From: Caenorhabditis remanei
Lineage: Eukaryota; Nematoda; Chromadorea; Rhabditida; Rhabditidae
Assembly (NCBI RefSeq): GCF_010183535.1
Contig: NC_071332.1
Location: 17,794,001-17,858,000 of the forward strand
Length of the DNA stretch: 64,000 nt
Reading direction: 5' to 3'
Position numbers and translations under genes: made by a program. Numbering within the stretch: position 1 is the first letter of the stretch; each line of letters opens with the position of its first letter. Below the pieces are notes generated by a model. It did no database searches. It worked only from the letters and a program-made list of their open reading frames with translations, and had not been told where the DNA came from. Below, one piece after another: positions 8,501-15,900 of the stretch.

Positions 8501-11193
8501 AAGAAGACCAAGCGGTACAACAAATATCGCAAATTCTTCCCCCAGCTGGCAACGACGACGAGGAGGAGGAGATCGAAGAAGACAATGAGGAAGGAGACGT
8601 CCACCCTCAAATCGTCAGATTCGATCCAACTGCGAGAGTCAATGCCCAGCGCCTCTTCGAAGAGGAAGCTCCAGCGGCACCAAGAGGACCATCAAAAGCT
8701 CGGAACCTGGCAGCTCAGATCCAACCCCCAGCTCCACAAAACAACGCTCGCGATTCAGTCGAAGAGGAGGAATTCATCAACAACTGGAACGCCACGAAGA
8801 AGGCTCGTCAAGAAATGGTCGATGCGATTCCGAATCGTACCGACAGTTCACTTCACATCAACAGCATCTATCGTGAAGCCTACAACCCAGATGAATCTGG
8901 AGAGTCTATCCAATTCGAGAAGGCCCTCCTCGAGAGACTGATCGGCATGGAGGTGGAGCAAAGGAAATCAACAAAAGCCCTCAAGGCGATTAACCAAGCT
9001 GTGGACAACATCGATCCGGAGGAAGTCAACGCGTTGAGAACTGAGATCGCCGAGGTCAGGAAACTGGTTAAGGATAAACAAGCCCAAATGTCCGGAAATG
9101 GCGGAGATCGAAGAGATCTCGGTCATCAGAACCAGGAGGAATTCGGCAGGACCTCAGCGCTCGGCGCAGAAGAAGATTTCCATCGAGCAGTCAACCGTCA
9201 TGTGCTCGACGAGCAAGAGAGCCGAAGAGGCCCGACTTGTTCAACCCAAAAGAGATCCCAGCCCCCCAGAACTGTCTCATTCGGAGATCAACTCACTAGA
9301 ATGAACCCTCCACAGCATCAATCCAGAAGCTACAACAACTTCTACGAACCGTCAGACCACGCTTCGTACGGAAACGGTGGAGCACCTCGAGTCAATAAAG
9401 AGGCTCAGTACCCTCAGTTTTACCAAAACCAAAACCAAGCAGGATACGGAGCCCCAGCATACGTCGAAGAGATGTTCTACCCACCGAGGGAAACACCAAT
9501 CAGAGCCTCCGGAACAGAATACGATCAACGAGGACTTCCAAGTCAGAGCAACGAAAGCTCAAGTGGGAGCGACAATCGTGAACTCTCTCATGGCAACAAT
9601 GTCGCCATTCTCAGGACAACCATACGAATTCCAAGCATTCATGGCTCAGTTCGATAATATGGTTCACGAGAACGAGGACATCGACGTTAAAATGAAGCAA
9701 ACCATCCTCTTCAAGCTTCTCGGAAAAGAGCTAGCAACGCTTCACTGCCCCATTGAGTACTCGGCGAGAGGATACTGGACGCTTCGAGAAGGTCTCATTA
9801 AGCAATTCGGAAACCCGAACACTCAGATGCACAACCTGATGGTGCAGATCTCCTCGATGACATTCCCCAGCGAAGATTACGGACTCATCCTAGAAGCTTT
9901 GCATAAGTTCCGTACCTACGCCGCGAAGCTCGCAAACATGGGAGTGAACCCAGCAGACCCATACTTCATGTTCTCATTCGTGAACAAACTCCCGAGAAAG
10001 CTGAAAGAGGAAGCCTTCCAATTCCTGGCCTACAGAAACAATGCTGTCTCTTTCCACGAACTCGTCCAGAGAACTATGGATAAAGCCGAATTCAAACATC
10101 GCATGGAAAAAGGACAACTGGAGGAAAAAGAGGTGTACACGACACAAGTCAACTACCTTCGGAAGAACGAGGAGCATCAGGGAGAGCAGGAATCGGGAGG
10201 AAGACTCTCGTCCTACAATCCCCCAGCTCCAAGAAACTCCGAAAAGATAAAAGCTGTCCAGGAGCACATCAACCTTCTTTCCTGCGTTCCACCCGGAAAG
10301 AAGGTTCATCCCACCCCCGGAATGTCGCGCCCGTAATAAGCTTTATTACAATCGCGACCCTTGCTCAACTCTTCTTCGAATCGTCTCACAACCAGATGTC
10401 TCGTAATTCCCTTGGAATTACGCCCTTAAGCTTCCTTACAACTTGTTCTCCATTTTCCCCAGCTTTTATGCTCAATTCACCAAACTATTGGCTCCAAACT
10501 TCCCCTTTCAAATATCTTCTGTCAAGGACGAGAAAACACCACGTGATGTAAACGCGCCCCAATGGACGATGACGTCACAAAGTTCAAATCGATCGGCGTG
10601 GCGCGAAACTCATCATTTCTAATTCTCTCGTTTCTCCCCACTATTTCCTTTACATTGTTCTAGAAGCTTTTCTCTTTTACCCGCGAAAGCTTGTTTTATT
10701 GTTTTTAACAACTTGTTTCTAATCACTTCTCACGTTTCACAGCCACGAAGAGTGGTGAGTGAATCCCACTCTCTCTATTCTGTAATTCCCCAGCATTTGC
10801 TTAATAAATGAGTTGAGTAGTGAAGTCATGTCTTCTTTTCGTCTTTCTAAACCCACTGAACCTACTATTCTTGTCTACACCACCGTTCCTTCACCATCGA
10901 TGCCTATTTATCTTTCGGCCTACCCGAAGAGGGGAGTGTCGGGGATAAAATAGATCAACTCCACAAAATGGCGTCGCCACATAATTGCTTAATTATTTAA
11001 TTACCGGCTGAGTGACAATCTCCACAAATGCATAAAAAATGGAAAAAATGGAGAAGGAAGCCATGAGAATTTTGTAGGAACCAAATTGTTTTGTAGCTTT
11101 TGTCCAGATTAAGAATAAGAGGACGATGTGGAATGTGACGGAGAGAACGAAGCCAGCGAACTGGATCGCTTGGATTTCTGGTGGCATCGACAT
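2565..11193 (-). CDS. str-class 7TM chemoreceptor, intact, with LTR element in intron 1
   Basis: Predicted G-protein-coupled chemosensory receptor of sensory neuron membranes (family knowledge). Seven exons join in phase: 11193-11005, 4376-4295, 4241-4163, 4105-3971, 3196-3130, 3083-2696 and 2641-2565, giving 338 residues, the usual Str length. Class marks are the N-terminal Q..GF..S helix and FGSYKILM, then VTQP at the TM2 end, LSAHFFYRYTAV at TM3, HRQLFHTLIVQSLIPTF at TM6 and YPALDALTAIIMIKDFR at TM7. The start ATG at 11193 is the first Met after an acceptor-like TTTTTCAG. Intron 1 spans 6.6 kb only because a BEL-type element (4404-10981, opposite strand) sits in it; without it the intron would be 45 nt. 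Intron 4 (774 nt) is filled with family-1 repeats. No stop or frame break seen, so splicing across the element decides function. Confidence 0.82.
3230..3965. repeat. intronic family-1 repeats and TGCGTAGCGACTC block
   Basis: Lies in intron 4 of the str gene. About 3230-3760 carries three or four alternating arms of the palindromic family-1 repeat. About 3785-3968 is a second repeat type ending in TGCGTAGCGACTC; a diverged copy of this block (shared text such as CTTATTTTGCCAATTCTAAA) lies at about 12405-12500, and short pieces occur at 11345 and 11440. Confidence 0.55.
4404..5062 (+). repeat. left LTR of the BEL-type element
   Basis: 659 bp, TG...CA ends. Contains TGACGTCA (about 4650), a CCACGTGA box, AATAAA within CTTAATAAATGAG (about 4880) as a likely poly(A) signal, and two CCCCAGC motifs (4538 and 4869). 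The partner LTR is 10323-10981. Confidence 0.9.
5063..5992 (+). other. element leader with primer-binding-like site
   Basis: Begins directly after the LTR with TGGTACATCGACCGG, in the position and with the TGG start of a tRNA primer-binding site; the tRNA was not identified. Frames are short and overlapping and I support no gene. Three CCCCAGC motifs (5175, 5278, 5415). The stretch ends with an acceptor-like TTATTCAG a few bases before the next ATG at 5993, hinting that this leader is spliced out or replaced by trans-splicing. Confidence 0.5.
5993..6925 (+). CDS. BEL-type zinc-knuckle protein (retroelement ORF1)
   Basis: Single open frame of 310 residues. Residues about 1-70 are acidic (runs of Asp). 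Residues about 105-170 look like a Glu-rich coiled coil. Residues about 181-253 hold three Cys-rich knuckles (CVFC..H....C, CDSC...H....C, CAHC...H....C), the pattern following Gag in Pao/BEL polyproteins, where it is thought to bind RNA or the capsid assembly. The C-terminus is Lys/Glu-rich. In known BEL elements this knuckle comes after the DUF1759 Gag core; here it is a separate gene upstream of it. A +1 overlapping frame (6531-7043) is an arginine-rich shadow. Five CCCCAGC motifs fall inside, in two different reading phases (Pro-Gln and Pro-Ala). Confidence 0.75.
   Translation: MQSGSPQHQYPEEELLGGFSGAEEAPEKTPEVSEDVEMESQDDDDDYNERRNAEDPSSPSKVFNKVVCLRREDANFASQFPQLLDDDESSLLAGAQSVESRLHRKISHHQNVNKINVVMQKMKQQIQDIWAELDDKTNDVIEEIMDINDDEAELEELEKELESMERGRAAIMKDPQQFKDACVFCNSDTHASKNCAQYDEAETRKKRLRMVGRCDSCLEKVDHTGKTCDQIGSTFTKECAHCKNGFHSPAICTVFSSKQRVAARIQTQKAAFDILYRKWKEENEEKKESPAKKKEESGGSRGREKISYIP
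6926..8184 (+). other. internal non-coding stretch of the BEL-type element
   Basis: 1.26 kb without a convincing reading frame in any of six. It does not look like decayed pol: I find no RT, RNase H or integrase remnant. It has balanced base composition, unlike the AT-rich host DNA, and can fold locally; for example GTTCGATA (7642-7649) pairs with TATCGAAC (7664-7671). CCCCAGC at 7012, 7199 and 7798. The end (GATTACAG at about 8142-8149) resembles a splice acceptor ahead of the next ATG at 8185. Confidence 0.45.
8185..9657 (+). CDS. Gag-like protein, N-terminal part (retroelement ORF2, first frame)
   Basis: Open frame of about 490 residues from the ATG at 8185. Long charged helices with coiled-coil character occupy residues about 10-115 and 250-310; an acidic run (DDEEEEIEEDNEEGD) lies near 130, and the part after about 380 is Gln/Pro/Tyr-rich and probably disordered. 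No catalytic motif. From about 9545 the sensible coding moves to the +1 frame, where the DUF1759 core begins, so the last about 35 residues of this frame are probably not used in a full Gag. Structural role in virus-like particles is inferred from position and from the downstream domain. Confidence 0.6.
   Translation: MTQAFITQFRTRATKTVNKTKTICEETEKILAKDPRERSLGDLDKKRQALIERIDAINNFQQDIKDQAKEAVRKEMVTHLESVNTKDVLEKAVLTVEKISDKLAQEEDQAVQQISQILPPAGNDDEEEEIEEDNEEGDVHPQIVRFDPTARVNAQRLFEEEAPAAPRGPSKARNLAAQIQPPAPQNNARDSVEEEEFINNWNATKKARQEMVDAIPNRTDSSLHINSIYREAYNPDESGESIQFEKALLERLIGMEVEQRKSTKALKAINQAVDNIDPEEVNALRTEIAEVRKLVKDKQAQMSGNGGDRRDLGHQNQEEFGRTSALGAEEDFHRAVNRHVLDEQESRRGPTCSTQKRSQPPRTVSFGDQLTRMNPPQHQSRSYNNFYEPSDHASYGNGGAPRVNKEAQYPQFYQNQNQAGYGAPAYVEEMFYPPRETPIRASGTEYDQRGLPSQSNESSSGSDNRELSHGNNVAILRTTIRIPSIHGSVR
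9377..10336 (+). CDS. Gag core, DUF1759 type (retroelement ORF2, second frame)
   Basis: Meaningful coding starts at about 9545. It carries the Pao Gag core pattern: FSGQPYEFQAFMAQFDNMVHE, then KLLGKEL, the YW.LREGLIKQFGNP segment and FVNKLPRKLKEEA, over about 200 residues. This is the DUF1759 domain of BEL/Pao Gag, which builds the capsid. The frame ends at 10336, 14 bases into the right LTR, so the protein terminates in LTR-derived residues and no pol follows. It is offset by +1 from the preceding Gag frame: either a programmed frameshift, a small intron or an inactivating indel; the sequence alone does not decide. Confidence 0.7.
   Translation: MEHLESIKRLSTLSFTKTKTKQDTEPQHTSKRCSTHRGKHQSEPPEQNTINEDFQVRATKAQVGATIVNSLMATMSPFSGQPYEFQAFMAQFDNMVHENEDIDVKMKQTILFKLLGKELATLHCPIEYSARGYWTLREGLIKQFGNPNTQMHNLMVQISSMTFPSEDYGLILEALHKFRTYAAKLANMGVNPADPYFMFSFVNKLPRKLKEEAFQFLAYRNNAVSFHELVQRTMDKAEFKHRMEKGQLEEKEVYTTQVNYLRKNEEHQGEQESGGRLSSYNPPAPRNSEKIKAVQEHINLLSCVPPGKKVHPTPGMSRP
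10323..10981 (+). repeat. right LTR of the BEL-type element
   Basis: 659 bp, nearly identical to 4404-5062. Followed by the TAATT duplication and then, on the minus strand, the donor of str intron 1 (GT at 11004-11003). A usual polypurine tract is not obvious just before it (AAAGAAGG lies about 25 bp upstream). Confidence 0.9.
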
Positions 11194-12914
11194 TTGGAAG
11201 CTGAAAAATAAAAGACGTTTTGAAACCAGGACGTTTTGAAACTGCGAATTCAATAAAATAGGTTTTTTAACTTTTTGCTCAAAATTTTTGATTGATTCGC
11301 TAGTCAGCATATTTGAAGTGCGTGGATTCCTGACTCAGTATCCGCTGAGTCGCTACGCAGTGAATAAGTTTTTGGGAGTAACGAGACTAGACGCTTCCAA
11401 AGTGCCATAGGCTCCGAAGCCGTAGACAGGGATTCGAGTCGCTACGCAGCGAATATGAGGAGAACGCAGGGATACAAAGGTTTCAGTATCGGGCATGGCA
11501 GATTTTAAACTGAATTTTTACTAGTTTTGAATAAAATCAATTATCTCAAAATCCAGGAAAGTTACCAAGAAACTGTCAACTACAAAAATAATAAGCTTGA
11601 AATGTTCTATATTTTTGTAGTTGACCACTTTTTGATAGCACTGCAAGCAAGAGACGCAGAGAAGCCAGAACGTCTCATTTCTCTGCGTCCTCACTCCCAT
11701 CTCATGTAACTTGCCGATCTTTCAAAGCGTATATCTCAAAATCCAGAATAGTTATGAAAAAAACTGTCAACTACAAAAATAATCAGCGTAAAATATTCTA
11801 TATTTTTGTAGTTGACAACTTTTTGATAGCGCTATTAGTAAGGGAGAAAAAGCACAGAGAAGTTAGACACTTTGATTTCTAAGCATCGTCTTTTTAAAGG
11901 CAATTATTTCAAAATCCAGGAAAATTATCAAAATTTGTAAAATATGTACAAAACTAGGTATTATAAAACCAGATATCCATTGAATCAAAGTCAAAACCAG
12001 AATGGCTGAAAACAAATTAACCTAAAGGTTAAATACCACTAGAAAATTGTAAACAAGCATGATTTTTAATCTAATCTAAAATAGTTCAACCTTTTTTTTT
12101 TAATAATCATCAGCCTCATATTATTTATGAGGCTATTAAGCAATTTGTGTTCTCTGAAATTCCAATTATTTTCAGGATTCAACAGAAGACAGATTTTATG
12201 TAGTCTGGGATAGTCTGTAAGGAAAAATGAACATTGAAAAAAAATTCAATTCGAGAAAAATTAATTTAAAGTTCTGAATGAATGAATTTCCGTTTTTTAA
12301 TCAAAAAATACCAGGAAGTTAATAAAAAAATTTTCAAAGCAGATTCAAGTTCATCATAATTTCAGCTTTTTGACCATATAAAATGATATTTTTCATTTTC
12401 ACTGCGTAGCGACTTAAAAGCAAAGTCTGCAGATACAGAGCATTACGGTAGTGCAATATATCTTATTTTGCCAATTCTAAAAATATTAGCTGCGTAGCGA
12501 CTCAACCCACTGTCGAAAAGACGGAGTCTAGAAAATTTTAAAAATTTAAAAAAAAGCGGAAATAAACTTACAACAAAGACATCTCTTAATCTCAATAAAA
12601 AACAGAAGTAAAGTTTTCATTAAGATAAAATAAAACTATTTTCACGGCCAAAAAGTGTCTAACGTTTTCTCCTACCAAATTGAATTACTCCCGCCAAAAA
12701 TAAAAATAATAACTGAATTCCACACGTGTCTGTCTCATTCTGACTTATTAATATACTTCAATTTTTTGTCTCCGATATCTATTAATTCAAAAAATTATAT
12801 CCTGTGTTATGACGATATGAGAAAAATATAAATTGCTATATTTCTTGTCTACTGCAAAAATATAATTGTAGATGACATAGAAATGAACTAAAGCGCAAAA
12901 AAAGTACAAAAAAT
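11194..12914. repeat. intergenic repeats between str and sulfotransferase genes
   Basis: No gene seen. About 11340-11450 has two GAGTCGCTACGCAG copies. About 11540-11905 has family-1 palindrome arms with the CTCTGCG block. About 12405-12530 is a diverged copy of the 3785-3968 block. The rest is AT-rich and featureless. Confidence 0.5.
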
Positions 12915-15900
12915 TTAAGACCGAGGAATAAATTCTTTTGGAAAATCTTGTCCATTGAAGAATTTGGGTAGCTTCATTCCAAATGCAATGTAGTCGAAAT
13001 AGTAGATTCGATGGAGATAGTGGCGGACATAGGGGTCGGTTTGGACCTGGAAATTACATAGAAATGGAGGTGGCCGAGTTTTGGGATTCTAGGCCACCAG
13101 CCACAATTTTTGGGAATAGTAGATTACTGAGGTCAAGGTCTATATTTTTGCAGTTGACAACTTTTTGAAAAGAGTTTTAGTTTTTGAGATATGCGCCTTT
13201 AAAAATGAGAGATGGAGAGTTAGAGTGAGGGAGAGAGGACGCAAAGAAACGAGAGTGTCTATCTCTCTGACTTGCAGACTTATCAAAAAGTTGATAACTA
13301 CAAAAATGTAGAGAATTTTAAGCTGATTATTTTTGTAGTTTTCATCTTTTTGATAGCTATTCAAAGTTTTGAGATATGCGCTGTGGAAGATAAGCAAGTT
13401 TGGAAGGGAGGGGAGAGAGGACGCAGAGAAACGAGACATTCTGGCTTCTCTGCGTCTCTTGCTTGCAGTGCTATCAAAAAGTAGTCAACTACAAAAATAT
13501 AGGACATTTCAAGCTGATTATTTTTGTAGTTGACCCATTTTTGATAGCTTATCATGTTTTTCAGATATGCGTCTTTAAAGAGTGGTGACTCTGAGCAAGC
13601 GCTGGAGAGAGAGAGAAGAGGGCGCAGAGAAGTTAGAGTGCTTGACTTCTCTGCGCCATCTCACCTGACGTTCTAGAACCACTCATAATGTCAGAATATC
13701 AGGTTTTGGAATAACTGGTTTCGAAATGTCCTGGTTTCCAAAAGTGAACATTTTAAAACCTTAAGAATTTTGGAAACGAAAAAAAAAGTTATTCTAATTT
13801 TTTTTCGAAAAATATCTCTTTCTTAAAAGAATAAACGGTTTCGAAACGTTCTTGGGTTTTGAAATGTCTTTTTATTGCCGTTTCAAAATTTCTCAAGAGA
13901 GGAGAGACCGCAGATAAGTCAGACACTCTAGCTTCTCTGCGCCCTCCTCACTCTCACCGGCGCTCGCTCAGAGTCACTCTTTAAAGGAGCATATCTCAAA
14001 AACTAATCGAGCTACTAAAAAGTTGTCAACTACAAAAATTATCAGCTTGAAATTCTTTATATTTTTGTAGTTAACATATTTTAGATAGCACTGCAAGCAA
14101 GAGAGATAGACACTCTCGTTTCTCTGTGTCCTCTCTCCCTCACTCTAACCATTGTTCATCTTTAAAGGCGCATATCTCAAAAGTCTGGAAAGTAATCTAG
14201 AAATGCTCAACTACAAAAATAAAGAGCTAGATTTGATCTACACAACCATTACAAATTCGAAATTGTTATATTACTAACCTGCTCCAAAACCTGCTGACTC
14301 AAGTCGGAGTTATGTGTGGCATGTTTCGTGTCACTCTCCAATGTATCCCTCATTATTTTCTCTATATATTCATCTTCAACTTTTGCGAATCTCAACACTT
14401 TTTGCAACTTTTTCATAGCAATTTGACGATCTTCCAGTGAGGTTCCAATAGGTATCAAGTGGAAATCCGATATGTATTTATAGAAGTCACAATTCCAGGT
14501 TTGAGGCGCCGAGTGCCATTCGAACCACCATTTTTCGTTGGTTTTTATAAATAGAGAGTGGTTGTGAGCGAGTGGCATTAGTCTGGAAATTGTTAAAGAA
14601 TATCAAAACCGGGGCGGTGCGAAAAAACGTTTTTTTTTGAAAATTTTTTGACCGAAAAAACCGAAAAATCGGAAAAAAAATTCAAGAAAACTGTCTGAAA
14701 TAATGAGTTTTTCGGTGGCAAAAATCTTGAATTTGTATGAAAATTGTAAGTATTTTACGGACAGACCCTTTTTTGTTACTTAATTTTTAAATATTTCAGA
14801 AGAAATTTCCTTTTTTGAACGGTTTTTTCGAAAGCGATTCGATTTTTTTTCGTCCGAAAATGTTTTTCAAAAAGATTTTTTTCAGACTGTTTTCTTGAAT
14901 TTTTTTGCTGATTTTTTCGGGTTTTGGTCAAAAATTGTAAACAATAGAAGATTTTTTCGATATTTTCGGTACGAAGTTTAAAAAAAGGTTTTTTGCACAG
15001 TCCTTATCCGGAAATTCAAACATTCTGCATAAAAAATTTTGAACGAAACATTTTTTTTTTAAGTTTTCGAAAAAAAAACCGTTTGAATAATTTTTGGTAA
15101 TTTTTGCTGAAATTTTCAAAAATTAAGCAACAAAAATAGTGATTTTTCCTGAAATGTTTTTTCAATTCTTGTACTGAAAAACAGGTTTCTGGGAGTCTGT
15201 GCTTAAAATACTTATAGTATTCATACAAATTCAAGATTTTTGTCTCCGAAAAACTCAATTTTTAGACACTTAAAATTTTTTTTCGATTTTCCGGAAAAGC
15301 ACAGCCCTGATCCAGACAAACTGGTTCTAGGACATTCGGACATCCGGACAAACAGACAGACACCAAAAACACTTACCTATCATAAATCATCTTTACTGCA
15401 CATCTCACATCTGTACAATTACCGCAGAACTTTGCTCTGAAAACCAAAAAAAACATTTGATCTACAAATCGATAATGAATTCACTTCAAGCATTTATCCA
15501 CAAAAAACGAGACAAATCGCTCCTCTGGATTCCGAATAAATGCGAATTTCGTGAGATCCTCCATTCTCCATTTCCCTTTTCGAATGAGCGGCTCATAGGT
15601 GTTGAAAGAGATTTTTTTACAACTTGTTCTGGGAATTTTTGTTAATTTTTCTAATTGGTTTAATTATGTACCTCTTATTATACCACAAATCAGATAATGA
15701 CTGATTTCGTTCCACATAAAGTTTGGTGTTGTTCAGATAGCAAAGAAGGTTATAGTTGAGTTGTGACATGCTTTTGCGAATGTTACAGCCAAGAAGATTG
15801 TAACCGGCGACTACCTGGGAAAATGAAAATAAACATTTTATGACTAAAAAGGTGGTTTCATGAGGATTCTGAATCTGTTTTTAGATTTTTTGTAGGTCAG

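Larger units (their letters stand above)
4404..10981 (+). mobile_element. non-autonomous BEL/Pao-type LTR retrotransposon, no pol
   Basis: A 6578-bp element bounded by 659-bp LTRs (4404-5062 and 10323-10981) that start TGTCGCGCCC and end GTCGCCACA. I noticed a single difference between them (G/A near position 75), which implies a recent insertion. Both outer flanks are TAATT (4399-4403 and 10982-10986), a 5-bp target duplication. The inside codes for a zinc-knuckle protein (5993-6925) and a two-frame Gag with a Pao-type DUF1759 core (8185-10336). No protease, reverse transcriptase, RNase H or integrase motif is seen in any frame, so it must borrow these from a relative. It is inserted antisense in intron 1 of the str receptor. 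Twenty CCCCAGC 7-mers are scattered along its plus strand. Confidence 0.85.

Noticed and set aside
13135..14235. Regularly repeated words resembling a CRISPR-like array
   Set aside because: Repeats are inverted as well as direct, units vary in length, and the setting is a spliced nematode intron.
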